A stretch of 64,000 nt of DNA from Methanobrevibacter sp. (GTDB lineage: Archaea > Methanobacteriota > Methanobacteria > Methanobacteriales > Methanobacteriaceae). The stretch covers positions 114,640-178,639 of the forward strand of contig NZ_JAUNXI010000001.1 in the NCBI RefSeq assembly GCF_030539875.1, read 5' to 3'. Below are positions 55,638-64,000 of this stretch, piece after piece (within the stretch, counting starts at the first letter, position 1; each line of letters begins with the position of its first letter). The position numbers were made by a program, and so were the translations under genes. Under the pieces are notes generated by a model. That model did no database searches. It was not told where the DNA came from and saw only the letters and a program-made list of their open reading frames with translations.

Positions 55638-57068
55638 ATGAAAATTAAAGATTTGGCTAAATATGTTGATGGAAAACTCGTTGGAAATGTCGCTTTCTTT
55701 TCAATAGATGGATTTTCAGGCAAATTCACTTTTTTAAATGATGCGCACACTGGAGATATTGTTGTGCGCCATTGGATTGATGCTGAAGGGGTAAAGATGG
55801 CATTTAGAAAAAATATTGCCTGTTTAATCACACGAACACCGAAAGACGGAGCTATTGAAATGGCTGAAAAGCTCAGTTTCCCATTAATAATTACAGATAA
55901 GATTGAACTTGCTAATGCTTTTGCGCTTTATGATACAATTAATAAATTTTCACCTAATTCAACTAATATCATTATTACCGGAACAAATGGTAAATCAACA
56001 ACTTCCCATTTAATTTATCATATTTTAGATAATGCGGGATACCATGTTCTCACCAATACTGATGACGAATCGGAATTTAACACATTGATTGATCCGATGG
56101 TTTCTAAATTGATTTCTGATGAAGTGCTTGAAAATGGTGAGCTGGATTATTTGGTTATTGAAGTTTCAGAAGTTCAGGGATGGCTTGGAAAATTAATGGA
56201 AAATCATGCAGCACTGATGACCAAGGTTATTAGGCCAAAAGTCGGTGTTATAACCAATATTGCAGTTGACCATATAGGCCTTATAGACTCTATTGATGAT
56301 GTATTTAAAGAAATATCCGAAGTTCCAAAAGAGATTGGTGATGGAATTTGCATTTTAAATCATGATGATGAATTGTTAATGGAGATGGATGTGAAAAATC
56401 CATTTTACACTTCAATGTCTAAAATTAATGATGAAAATGCAGTCTATTTTGACAATGACAAGATTTACTATAGGAATTATCCTATTTTAACTATTGATGA
56501 ATTGCCTTTTAAAAGCAATCATTTCATTCAAAATATTTTATCCGCTATTGGGGCTTGCATATCATTGGATTTGGATGTTAAAGTTATTGTTGAAGGAGTC
56601 AAATCTTACAATTCTCTTAATAGGCGTTTTACCAAATTAAATGATGAGCCTTTGATTTATGATGATTTTGCCCATAATCCTGAAGGCATTAAAGCAACAA
56701 TTTCTGAAACTCTAAAAATGCTTCCGGACAATCAGAAATTACATGTTGTCTGTGCTATCAGAGGTTCTCGGGGCGTTGAAATTAACAGGTTAAATGTTGA
56801 GGCCCTTGCAGAATCTATGGATGATGATATTGAATTGTATTTGTCTTCAAGTAATGATGTTGTTAACCATTTAAATTATGTTATTAATGAAGAGCGGGAA
56901 GTATTTTTCAAGGTGTTAAATCAGAACAATATTAGATATGTTCACTATGACAATTTGAAAGACTGCTTAAGTGAAGTTTACAATAAGGCTGATAAAAAAG
57001 ACATTATTTTGTTAATCGGGGCTCAGGGAATGGATTTTGCAAAGAACATCTTAAATGATATTATATAA
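55638..57068 (+). CDS. Mur ligase family protein (pseudomurein synthesis)
   Basis: 476 residues with N-terminal domain, central P-loop ITGTNGKSTTSHLIYHIL (about 114-130), VGVITNIAVDHIGLIDSIDD, and a C-terminal domain with YDDFAHNPEGIKATI and AIRGSRGVEINRL. Mur ligases add amino acids to nucleotide-linked precursors with ATP; in Methanobacteriales these homologues build pseudomurein. The added residue cannot be told. GGGGAT precedes the start, 22 bases after the MraY-like stop. Confidence 0.9.
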   Translation: MKIKDLAKYVDGKLVGNVAFFSIDGFSGKFTFLNDAHTGDIVVRHWIDAEGVKMAFRKNIACLITRTPKDGAIEMAEKLSFPLIITDKIELANAFALYDTINKFSPNSTNIIITGTNGKSTTSHLIYHILDNAGYHVLTNTDDESEFNTLIDPMVSKLISDEVLENGELDYLVIEVSEVQGWLGKLMENHAALMTKVIRPKVGVITNIAVDHIGLIDSIDDVFKEISEVPKEIGDGICILNHDDELLMEMDVKNPFYTSMSKINDENAVYFDNDKIYYRNYPILTIDELPFKSNHFIQNILSAIGACISLDLDVKVIVEGVKSYNSLNRRFTKLNDEPLIYDDFAHNPEGIKATISETLKMLPDNQKLHVVCAIRGSRGVEINRLNVEALAESMDDDIELYLSSSNDVVNHLNYVINEEREVFFKVLNQNNIRYVHYDNLKDCLSEVYNKADKKDIILLIGAQGMDFAKNILNDII

Positions 57069-57149
57069 CTTTAAATATTTAATTAAATTAATATAATAAA
57101 TGAATAAATTTTATTCTTATTCAAAGATATTGATATTAAGAGGATAAAT

Positions 57150-57584
57150 ATGTTTATAAAAATTAGAAGAGACACATTGATAATTTTATTATTGGCGTTT
57201 ATTTTAATTCTTTGCGGTCGTTTAATCACTTATGTCGCATTTGCTTCTTCTGATGAAATTAATGACGGTATTGCTATTTCCGGTGTTATCGTTAAAGGCA
57301 ATGATATAGTTCCTGTTGAAACAATTAGAGGAAACGTTATGCAAGCAGGTTTTAGAGAGGGCAGTGTAATATACGGTGATATTTTGAAAACTTCCAAAAG
57401 AGAAGTTTCGCTTCAGGATGCCATTCAATCGGCTCAGGAATTTGCAACACGGTCTACGGTGCCAGGTACATCTGTTCAACCTATTACTGTTGCTGATGTA
57501 CAAGTAGACAAGAATACTGGCGTAGTTACTGTAACTGTTATAGAAGACTTTTCGTCTGTTGAATTGGAAAATAAAACGAAATGA
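57150..57584 (+). CDS. Hypothetical membrane-anchored protein (144 aa)
   Basis: One N-terminal helix (about 8-32) with a short basic head, then a beta-rich external domain (GIAISGVIVKGNDIVPVETIRG...). No cysteine motif and no recognised family. The stop overlaps the next gene's start by 4 bases (ATGA), tying the two into one unit at the membrane. Confidence 0.75.
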   Translation: MFIKIRRDTLIILLLAFILILCGRLITYVAFASSDEINDGIAISGVIVKGNDIVPVETIRGNVMQAGFREGSVIYGDILKTSKREVSLQDAIQSAQEFATRSTVPGTSVQPITVADVQVDKNTGVVTVTVIEDFSSVELENKTK

Positions 57585-58858
57585 AGTTGGTGAAGGAATT
57601 GAATAAATTAAAAGTTTCATGTGTATTTTTTGTAATATTATTATTAACAATGAGTAGTGCGGCAGCTACTTGTAATATTTTAGTTATTACAGATCCAACC
57701 GGAAGCGATCCTAATGGGGCTGCTGCTGGAAGTATGTCCTTTGCTCATAACATGTTCCAATCAACTTTCCTGCTTTCTAGAAATAATCACTTTGCAGTAC
57801 TTTCTGGAGGTACTGGTAGTTCAGACACTAGGCTGGAATCGATTGTTGATGCGGTTGCTAGTTTAGAGAATAATGCTTCTGCAGCATCTGCCGCTTCTCT
57901 AGCTTCCCAATTCAAAGGAGCCCGTCTTCTTGTTGGAGGTCCGAATATTGGTGCAGCTATTGGCGGATCATTTGATGCTTATGTAATTACAGTTGATGAT
58001 GCAAGTAATGAGATTAAGGTCACTCCGTATAACAGTGGTGTGGCAACTCTGCAGCCAGGTCAAAAAGGAGCTATTATTCACTTGAGAAATACTGCGGGAA
58101 ATCCTTTATATGGTACTGCAGACACTGTAAGAAAGGAAACTGCACTGAATATCGGTAAAATGATTAGGGATGGTTATCCTGCAACTACAATTCTCTCAGA
58201 GGCTATGGGTGAAGTAGCTAAAGATTCTGGAGAAAAATACGGTGGAGGTGGAGTAAATCTTGTATCAGGTATTTCTACTTCCGACATGTTTACACCTAAA
58301 GAATTGAATTCCACAGGTTATCCTATGGATGAGGAATATTCTAAAATCTGTGATGACTGCGGTTGGGCGATAGGTTATCCTTCAGCAGAACTCTATGGAA
58401 AATGTCCTGTCTGTGGAGCAGATATTCGAACTGTTTATGCATATGAAGCATTAGGAAATGCGTTAACCGTTAAATCTAATGCGGTTAGTGTATCAGTTTA
58501 TGGAAGTGACAAGCCAGGTTTAGCATCTACTACAAAAGAGATTGTTGAAGCGTCTGTTTCCAAATATGGTTATGATGCATCTGCAATTGCAGGTTCTATT
58601 AACAGAGGTATTAATAACGGTCTTTTAGTAGGTGTGGATCATGTCGAACCTAAGGATATCAATGTAAAACAAGGATCTAAAGCTGTTGGTGTTTATTATA
58701 ATGCACTTCCTGGTGATAGATCATCTCCTGCATGGGATTTGCCAATTGATGGAAATATTTTAACTGTTTTGGGCAGTATACAAACGGCTGTAGGTATTAT
58801 TTTGATTTTATTGGTATTATTTAGAAGCAGACTGCTTAAATCTTTCCAAAATAGGTGA
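57581..58858 (+). CDS. Exported protein with zinc ribbon and C-terminal anchor
   Basis: 425 residues: signal peptide (about 8-31), a large Ala/Gly/Ser-rich domain with FKGARLLVGGPNIGAAIGGSFDAYVI, a four-cysteine zinc ribbon (ICDDCGWAIG...GKCPVCGADI, about 255-287), further alpha/beta sequence and a C-terminal helix (about 397-416) with a basic end. So most of the protein lies outside the membrane, held at the end; a zinc ribbon there is unusual. No family recognised. Coupled to the gene at 57150. Confidence 0.8.
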   Translation: MKLVKELNKLKVSCVFFVILLLTMSSAAATCNILVITDPTGSDPNGAAAGSMSFAHNMFQSTFLLSRNNHFAVLSGGTGSSDTRLESIVDAVASLENNASAASAASLASQFKGARLLVGGPNIGAAIGGSFDAYVITVDDASNEIKVTPYNSGVATLQPGQKGAIIHLRNTAGNPLYGTADTVRKETALNIGKMIRDGYPATTILSEAMGEVAKDSGEKYGGGGVNLVSGISTSDMFTPKELNSTGYPMDEEYSKICDDCGWAIGYPSAELYGKCPVCGADIRTVYAYEALGNALTVKSNAVSVSVYGSDKPGLASTTKEIVEASVSKYGYDASAIAGSINRGINNGLLVGVDHVEPKDINVKQGSKAVGVYYNALPGDRSSPAWDLPIDGNILTVLGSIQTAVGIILILLVLFRSRLLKSFQNR

Positions 58859-58895
58859 TTATTCACCTTTCATTTTTTTTATTTGAGGGGGTAAA

Positions 58896-59327
58896 ATGGC
58901 TTTAATTTTAATCAGAGGGGAAAATAATTCAAAATTACTTAATGCAATTGCAGATATGGAGCGTCATGGTAATTTGAATTTAATAACTAAACCTAAACAA
59001 ATCGATTCTAAGTATGCAGATTCATTAGTTGAAAAAATTTTAAATTCCGAACTTAGAACTAAATCTAAGGTCGCCACTGCATTTTTCGTAAAGGAAGACA
59101 CTACTTTAAGTATTATGAATGTAAAAAAAATTCATCCTCCTGCACACGTGGTTGTTGTAAGTAATGAATTTGAAGGTTATAATCAATTAAAAAAAGAGTT
59201 GGAACTTTCAAAACCCTTTAAAGGTTACTATTCTCATAAGGCAAAAAATGACGGTTTAATTGATTATTCTGTAAAAGGTAAAAAAAGACACATTAAAAAT
59301 GAAAAATTAAATAGCTATATAAAATAG
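58896..59327 (+). CDS. DUF356 family protein
   Basis: 143 residues beginning MALILIRGENNSKLLNAIADMERHGNL and containing VKKIHPPAHVVVVSNEFE, which matches my memory of the methanogen family DUF356. The C-terminus is Lys-rich. GAGGGGG precedes the start. Function unknown. Convergent with aMBF1, whose stop abuts it. Confidence 0.85.
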   Translation: MALILIRGENNSKLLNAIADMERHGNLNLITKPKQIDSKYADSLVEKILNSELRTKSKVATAFFVKEDTTLSIMNVKKIHPPAHVVVVSNEFEGYNQLKKELELSKPFKGYYSHKAKNDGLIDYSVKGKKRHIKNEKLNSYIK

Positions 59328-59819
59328 CTACTTTCTTTTTATTTTCATTATGCTTCCTAAGGTACGTTCACCGGTGGAAGTATTTATAAATTCGTTTAAG
59401 TCGACATTGCCTGTTTTTTCTAGAAGTGTTATATTTAAAGCTTTTTCTAATTTTTTTGTTAGTTTTGTATCTGGAGTCATTTTTCTAGTTTCGATTCTTG
59501 TAATGACTGAAACTCTTTCATTAATCTTTTTACCTAAATCTTCACGAGACCAGTTTTTTGATTCTCTTGCTTTTCTGATTTCTATGTTGAAATCTTCAAT
59601 TAGCTCTTCTGAAGGTTCATCTCTTCTAGAATAATTGGTGCGCTTAGTGGTTTTTCCTTGTTTTCCTTTTGGTTTTTGTCTGAATTTTGGTTGTGGAGGT
59701 GCTTTTTGTATTGTTCCTAATTTTGAGCAATCTTTACATACAACCATAACTGATCCTTCGATTTTTGCTCTTATTGGATTATTTTCGGGTACTATTTTAC
59801 CGCAGATTTCACATTCCAT
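59328..59819 (-). CDS. Multiprotein bridging factor aMBF1
   Basis: 163 residues: zinc ribbon (CEICGK...CKDC, residues 3-31), a basic linker, and a helix-turn-helix (about 75-130, IRKARESKNWSREDLGKKI and VSVITRIETRKMTPDTKLTKKLEKAL). This is the archaeal MBF1 layout; homologues associate with the ribosome or with transcription factors. On the minus strand between DUF356 and PAN. Confidence 0.94.
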   Translation of the reverse strand: MECEICGKIVPENNPIRAKIEGSVMVVCKDCSKLGTIQKAPPQPKFRQKPKGKQGKTTKRTNYSRRDEPSEELIEDFNIEIRKARESKNWSREDLGKKINERVSVITRIETRKMTPDTKLTKKLEKALNITLLEKTGNVDLNEFINTSTGERTLGSIMKIKRK

Positions 59820-59889
59820 TTTAATCAGTTTCCTTTATTTTTTCTTATAAATATTTATACTATTAATTTATTAAATGTTTGTTGGTATT

Positions 59890-59913
59890 ATAAAATAAAT
59901 ACTTTTATATACT
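59890..59913 (+). promoter_or_regulatory. Promoter of the proteasome-activating nucleotidase
   Basis: AAAATAAATA followed by CTTTTATATACTT, a good BRE/TATA match about 70 bases upstream of ATG 59980. Confidence 0.55.
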
Positions 59914-59979
59914 TTAAAATTACAAATTGTTATTAAAGTAAAATGTTGAAAATTTATTCGCTAACTGGAGATGATTCAC

Positions 59980-61236
59980 ATGGATGATTTAAGTCATTTG
60001 GAAAATTCTTCAAAAGATCAATTGATAGAAAAAGTTGTTGCTTTGCAAGATGAAATTGATCATTTAGTAGAGGAAAAATCCAAAGCAAAAAGTAACTTAA
60101 TGTGGAAAGTTAGAAAATTAGAAAAAGATAAAGTCTTAATAGAAAATGAAAAAATAAGGCTTGAGAGAGAAACTAAATCATTACGTTCAGAAATTGATAG
60201 ATTTAGATCTCCACCTTTAGTGTTAGCTACTATTACTGAAATTTTAGATGATAATAGAATGACCGTTAAAAGTAGTACAGGTCCTAGTTTTCTTGTTAAT
60301 TACTCAAATTTCTTAGATGAAAAGTTATTGGTGCCAGGTTCAAGAGTTGCACTAAACCAACAAACTTTCGGTATTGTTGAAGTTTTACCGTCTGAAAAAG
60401 ATGCTAATGTTTCAGGAATGGAAATTGAAACTAAACCTGATATTACCTATGAACAAATTGGTGGACTGGAAGAGCAAATTGTTGAAGTTAAAGAAACAGT
60501 GGAATTGCCTTTGACCGAGCCTGAATTATTCAAAAAAGTAGGAATCGAACCGCCTAAAGGAATATTGTTATATGGGCCTCCTGGAACAGGTAAGACATTG
60601 CTTGCAAAGGCGGTTGCAAATGAAACCAATGCTACTTTCGTTAAGATTGTTGCTTCCGAGTTTGTTAAAAAATATATTGGGGAAGGAGCAAGAATGGTGC
60701 GTGAAGTATTTGAACTTGCTAAAGAGAAAGCTCCGGCCATTATATTCATTGATGAACTTGACGCTGTTGCAGCTAAAAGACTTAAAAGCTCCACCAGTGG
60801 AGATAGGGAAGTTCAAAGGACTTTAATGCAGCTTTTAGCAGAACTTGACGGTTTCGAATCAAGAGGGGATATTGGAATCATCGGTGCAACTAATAGGCCT
60901 GATATATTGGATCCTGCATTATTGCGTCCCGGACGTTTCGACAGATTTATTGAAGTTCCCCTTCCGAATGTTGACGGAAGACGTGAGATTTTAAAAATCC
61001 ACACTAAAAACATGTCCTTGGATGAAGAGGCAGACATTGATTTAATTGCCGATTTGACTGATGATGTGTCAGGTGCAGATTTAAAAGCCATATGTACTGA
61101 AGCAGGTATGTTTGCAATTCGTGAAAAACGTGAGGTAATTACTCTTGCCGACTTTATGGATGCTATTGACAAGGTCATGAGCAAAACTAAAGAAGACGAA
61201 TTGTTCAAAACTGAAGCAGGCGTGATGTTTGGATAA
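59980..61236 (+). CDS. pan: Proteasome-activating nucleotidase
   Basis: 418 residues from ATG 59980 (GGAG at 59967-59970; the ATG at 59971 abuts that site). Order: coiled coil (about 5-70), OB domain (about 75-135), AAA+ domain with Walker [19 protein letters not shown], Walker [32 protein letters not shown] and a C-terminal helical lid. It unfolds proteins for the 20S proteasome as a hexamer. The last residues are MFG, so the gate-opening Hb-Tyr-X tail carries Phe in place of Tyr. Confidence 0.96.
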   Translation: MDDLSHLENSSKDQLIEKVVALQDEIDHLVEEKSKAKSNLMWKVRKLEKDKVLIENEKIRLERETKSLRSEIDRFRSPPLVLATITEILDDNRMTVKSSTGPSFLVNYSNFLDEKLLVPGSRVALNQQTFGIVEVLPSEKDANVSGMEIETKPDITYEQIGGLEEQIVEVKETVELPLTEPELFKKVGIEPPKGILLYGPPGTGKTLLAKAVANETNATFVKIVASEFVKKYIGEGARMVREVFELAKEKAPAIIFIDELDAVAAKRLKSSTSGDREVQRTLMQLLAELDGFESRGDIGIIGATNRPDILDPALLRPGRFDRFIEVPLPNVDGRREILKIHTKNMSLDEEADIDLIADLTDDVSGADLKAICTEAGMFAIREKREVITLADFMDAIDKVMSKTKEDELFKTEAGVMFG

Positions 61237-61250
61237 TTTAATATCATACA

Positions 61251-61314
61251 ATAAGCCGATGATGAACCCTATGAGCTCTGATACGTGATGAATGATGGGC
61301 GAGCTGAGGCTTAT
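61251..61314 (+). ncRNA. C/D box sRNA (2'-O-methylation guide)
   Basis: A 64-base element with every part of an archaeal C/D box guide RNA in order. Terminal stem ATAAGCC (61251-61257) pairs perfectly with GGCTTAT (61308-61314). C box ATGATGA lies at 61259-61265, D' box CTGA at 61278-61281, C' box GTGATGA at 61285-61291 and D box CTGA at 61304-61307. Each guide segment is 12 bases (61266-61277 and 61292-61303), the archaeal spacing. It should guide Nop1/fibrillarin with Nop5 and L7Ae to methylate rRNA or tRNA. It sits in the gap after pan. Its targets could not be fixed by eye. Confidence 0.88.
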
Positions 61315-61371
61315 TTATTTATTCTTTTTTTTATAAAACTTTATTTAAAAGTAAATTCTAATAGTATAATA

Positions 61372-62361
61372 ATGTTATTTAATAAAAATGGAATTAAAGC
61401 TAATGAAAGAATTCTCTATAAAACAAAATCTAATATGCTATTGGGCTGTAAAAAAGCTATTTACGGTCTGATATTATTGATTATTGTTTTTTGGGCCTCA
61501 CCAGTGATAATTAAGTTTATTGGTAAAATGCAAGTTTATCTTATTTCTCATATTACTTTACCTTTAACAAGATATACTGCCATTGCTTTTTTTGTAGTCA
61601 TTCTTATTATTATATTATACATTATATGGCAGCTTCTTAGTTGGTATGCTCTTGAATATACTCTAACTGATTCAAAGATTATTATTAAATCCGGAGTGTT
61701 ATCCACTAAAAAAAGCTACATGCCATATGCAACTATCCAAGATGTTAATACTTCTCAAAATATTCTTGCAAGATTGTTTAACATAGGTTCTGTTTCGGTT
61801 TACAGTGCTTATGACAACAATCAGATGGAACTAATAAACATTTCTAACCCTTCTCATGTTGAAGAGATTATATTCTCGAACATATCCCGGTTTAGAAATT
61901 TCCAACATCCGTCAGGATATGCCAATGTCCATTATCATGATGATTATTTAAATGATGACGATTATTTTGGCAGGGATGATTTCCATGATGAATTTGAACC
62001 TATAACACCCATTGCCAATGAAAGAGACAGATTTCAAAGAAGGGATTATGAATATTCTCCCCGTAATCTGAATTTAGACGATGATTATCAACAAAGGCAT
62101 AACTATGAGTACGAACCCTATGGTGGAAGATTTGGAAATGATGCTGATGGAGCTGGTGATGATTTGCAACCTCAAAACTTCTATTCTGATAAAAGCTATT
62201 ATGATGAAATAAGGGATGAATATTATTATAGTGATGATTATTATGATGATATGGATTTGAAAGATCATTATAGGGATGATGTTGAAGAAGTTCCTGATGT
62301 TGAATTGGACAATTCAAGGGAGAAAGTTATTCAAAGACATTTTGATAAATTTAAAAGATAA
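61372..62361 (+). CDS. Bacterial-type PH domain membrane protein with acidic tail
   Basis: 329 residues from ATG 61372. An earlier in-frame ATG at 61285 would place 29 residues inside the C/D box sRNA and has no ribosome site. Two transmembrane helices (about 27-50 and 62-88) are followed by a YdbS/bPH2-like domain (about 90-165, YTLTDSKIIIKSGVLSTKKSYMPYATIQDVNTSQNIL) and a low-complexity tail (about 185-329) very rich in Asp, Tyr and Arg. PH-type domains of this sort scaffold at the membrane; function unknown. Confidence 0.83.
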   Translation: MLFNKNGIKANERILYKTKSNMLLGCKKAIYGLILLIIVFWASPVIIKFIGKMQVYLISHITLPLTRYTAIAFFVVILIIILYIIWQLLSWYALEYTLTDSKIIIKSGVLSTKKSYMPYATIQDVNTSQNILARLFNIGSVSVYSAYDNNQMELINISNPSHVEEIIFSNISRFRNFQHPSGYANVHYHDDYLNDDDYFGRDDFHDEFEPITPIANERDRFQRRDYEYSPRNLNLDDDYQQRHNYEYEPYGGRFGNDADGAGDDLQPQNFYSDKSYYDEIRDEYYYSDDYYDDMDLKDHYRDDVEEVPDVELDNSREKVIQRHFDKFKR

Positions 62362-62392
62362 TTTTTTTTCTAATTTTTTTTTGGTGAATTTT

Positions 62393-63427
62393 ATGGAATT
62401 ATTATGTATACAGTCACAAGAACATCCTGAATTGCCTCTCGCCGAGTTGAAGGCGGTTATGGAATGTGAAAATATTATTGCCGATATTGAGGTGATAACA
62501 GAAGGTTTGGTTATTTTAAGAAATATCTCAAAAGAAGATATCGATTCATATTATAAAATTTTAACAAAAAGATTAGGATATACTCATGAGGTACATGAAC
62601 TTATCAAAAGGTCTGATGCAGATAACTTTGATGAGGATATGGCTTCTATAATCTGGTCTGAATATATTGATGAAACTTTTGCGGTTCGTGTGAAAAGATT
62701 TAACACAGAAATTGACACTGTTGCAACTGAAAGGCGGTCAGGTACTTTAATTCTTGAAAACTGTGAAAACATCAAAGTCAATTTGTCAAAACCTAAAACA
62801 TTAATCCGTGTTGTTGCACATCAAAATGATATTTATGTGGCTATTGAAAGAATCAAATTAAACAAAAAGCATTTTGAAGACAGCAAACCTCATAAAAGGC
62901 CGTTTTTTTATCCGGGGTCCATGAACCCGAAATTGGCAAGATGTATGGTTAACCTTTCAAGAATAAAAGAAGGTCAATTGCTACTTGACCCCTTCTGCGG
63001 AACCGGAGGAATTCTAATCGAAGCGGGTTTGATTGGATGTAAGGTTGTTGGATCTGACGTTTACTGGAAAATGAAAAATGGAACTTCAATTAATCTGAAT
63101 TATTATGGGATTACTGATTACAGAACATTTAATCTTGATGTGAGAGAACTTAAAATGTATGAAAAGGTAGATAGTGTTGTTACTGATCCTCCATACGGCA
63201 TTTCAACATCGACTGGGGATATTAGTGGTGATGATATTTTCAGGGAATTCTTTAAATCAATTTATGATAATATGAAGGATGAAGCTTATCTGTGTATGGC
63301 AAGTCCTCATTATGTCGATTTAAAACCTATTGCTGATGAAATCGGCTTTGAAATTGTAGAACAGTATGGAATTAAAATGCATAGAAGTTTAACAAGAATA
63401 ATTTCTGTAATCTGTAAGAAAATATAG
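62393..63427 (+). CDS. tRNA (guanine(10)-N2)-dimethyltransferase Trm-G10
   Basis: 344 residues. N-terminal THUMP-containing region (about 1-155) followed by a class I methyltransferase domain with LLDPFCGTGGILIEAGLIG (about 197-215), VVGSDVY and catalytic VTDPPYGIS. It methylates N2 of G10 in tRNA. ATG 62393 was chosen: GGTGA lies just upstream, and an earlier ATG would overlap the previous gene. Monocistronic, ending before the rRNA leader. Confidence 0.93.
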   Translation: MELLCIQSQEHPELPLAELKAVMECENIIADIEVITEGLVILRNISKEDIDSYYKILTKRLGYTHEVHELIKRSDADNFDEDMASIIWSEYIDETFAVRVKRFNTEIDTVATERRSGTLILENCENIKVNLSKPKTLIRVVAHQNDIYVAIERIKLNKKHFEDSKPHKRPFFYPGSMNPKLARCMVNLSRIKEGQLLLDPFCGTGGILIEAGLIGCKVVGSDVYWKMKNGTSINLNYYGITDYRTFNLDVRELKMYEKVDSVVTDPPYGISTSTGDISGDDIFREFFKSIYDNMKDEAYLCMASPHYVDLKPIADEIGFEIVEQYGIKMHRSLTRIISVICKKI

Positions 63428-63955
63428 TTACATTTATATACTACTTATTTAATTTAATGCTCAATAAGTCTAAAACATTCTTATTTTTCTTTATTTTATT
63501 ATTTTATCCAATTATTTTTTTTATTTTATTTTTTTAAGATTAATAATAATGATTTATTAAAAATTGTATTGAAAAGTTTTATTTCTAAAAATAATAAATA
63601 AAAACTTATATTTTATGGAAATATTCAATTTAATAAAATATTTTATTTTTTTATATTATTTTGCAATATTTTATAATTGATTTTGTTAGTAAAATGTCTC
63701 TGTCTATTAGATGTGCTATGTGTTTATGGCGATGACCTAAGTATTGTTGTATGGAACAATTTTTACTATGATGGTTGCATTCCACATGTAGCTATACATT
63801 TGTGAGTACTTGAATTTTCTCAAGTATGATGTTGGTTTTGTAGATGTGGTGAATTAGTTACAATATATATTGTTTCAAATTTGTGTATACTCGTCTATAT
63901 TTTTTAGCGTACTTCATAATTTTTATTAGCTTATTATGAATCTGCTATGTGTTCA
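63428..63955 (+). promoter_or_regulatory. Leader region of the 16S rRNA operon
   Basis: 528 bases without a coding gene, changing from T-rich DNA to more mixed sequence after about 63690. It holds a perfect hairpin TACTTGA-ATTTTC-TCAAGTA (63807-63826), the palindrome ACAATATATATTGT (63860-63873), and probably the rRNA promoter. It ends at the 16S start. The pre-rRNA processing stem needs the 3' flank, which lies outside the window. Confidence 0.55.
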
Positions 63956-64000
63956 ATTCTGTTTGATCCTGGCAGATGCTACTGCTATTGGGATTCGATT
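63956..64000 (+). rRNA. 16S ribosomal RNA, first 45 bases (partial)
   Basis: The sequence ATTCTGTTTGATCCTGGCAG followed by ACTGCTATTGGGATTCG is the start of an archaeal 16S gene, with the TTTGATCCTGGC variant that I associate with Methanobrevibacter in place of the usual GGTTGATCCTGCC. The rest is outside the window. The precise 5' end could differ by a base or two. Confidence 0.9.

Noticed and set aside
61266..61277. The D' guide of the C/D RNA might target C34 of elongator tRNA-Met, since its fifth target base is the C of a CAU triplet.
   Set aside because: The predicted complement would need G-G oppositions in the anticodon stem (positions 31 and 39), so a tRNA-Met with this sequence could not fold normally. 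No target was assigned.
61285..61371. N-terminal extension of the PH-domain protein from ATG 61285.
   Set aside because: It runs through the C/D box sRNA, has no ribosome site and adds a poorly structured hydrophobic segment. ATG 61372 is preferred.
61959..62317. Minus-strand His/Asn/Ile-rich open frames within the PH-domain gene.
   Set aside because: These are reverse readings of the Asp/Tyr-rich tail, low complexity and without start signals.

Overview
The window looks like chromosomal DNA from a methanogenic archaeon of the Methanobacteriales, most likely Methanobrevibacter or a close relative. The evidence is: very AT-rich DNA with archaeal BRE/TATA-like promoters and strong GGAGG/GGTGA ribosome binding sites; a proteasome-activating nucleotidase, aMBF1, archaeal NAC, Trm-G10 and DUF356/DUF2115 proteins; a run of giant beta-helix 'adhesin-like' surface proteins; MraY-like, Mur-ligase and ATP-grasp genes of the pseudomurein type; and the first 45 bases of an archaeal 16S rRNA gene at the right edge.

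Layout. 1-9.2 kb: a truncated phenylacetate-CoA ligase family gene (minus); a sodium:solute symporter with a 37-residue partner peptide; an iron/cobalamin-type ABC importer followed by a FmdE-family protein; then an ExbB/DUF2149 membrane motor-like operon that runs directly into the first surface protein. 9.2-23.2 kb: an adhesin island of five surface-protein loci. One appears to start at an ATA codon and one is split by a frameshift. 23.4-33 kb: Tag glycosylase, FUSC membrane protein, aldo/keto reductase-ferredoxin, then a tight housekeeping run of NAC, metallophosphoesterase, NYN/PIN-type RNase, a membrane protein with a nucleotidyl-cyclase/palm-like GGDD domain, a small membrane protein, ArgJ, a 34-residue basic protein and a methyltransferase. 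33-38.3 kb: a molybdate ABC importer (modABC) behind a duplicated promoter-like block, then a TarI/TarJ-like pair for CDP-ribitol. 38.3-50.3 kb: possible Rpn-type nuclease, MATE exporter, YhgE/Pip protein, SAP protein, ArgB, an acyl-CoA ligase plus isopropylmalate/homoisocitrate dehydrogenase operon, HEAT protein, PdxT, LOG-family and DUF2115 proteins. 50.3-64 kb: two unknown proteins, NikR, a PRMT-like methyltransferase, hydrogenase maturation protease, ATP-grasp, MraY-like transferase and Mur ligase (cell-wall precursor module), two membrane-anchored unknowns, DUF356, aMBF1, PAN, a C/D box sRNA, a PH-domain protein, Trm-G10 and the 16S rRNA leader.

How it works together. Much of the window concerns the cell envelope: adhesins, an energised ExbB-like complex, pseudomurein precursor synthesis and probable ribitol-phosphate decoration. 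The rest serves metal supply for methanogenesis enzymes (Mo/W import, Fe/corrinoid import, NikR and NiFe-hydrogenase maturation) and arginine, branched-chain/2-oxoacid and PLP synthesis. The observations most worth a second look are the GGDD palm-domain protein next to an RNase and a phosphodiesterase-fold protein, the intact C/D box guide RNA at 61251-61314, the ATA start and the frameshift in the adhesin genes, and the ribitol pathway pair. All family assignments come from reading motifs by eye; no database search was run.
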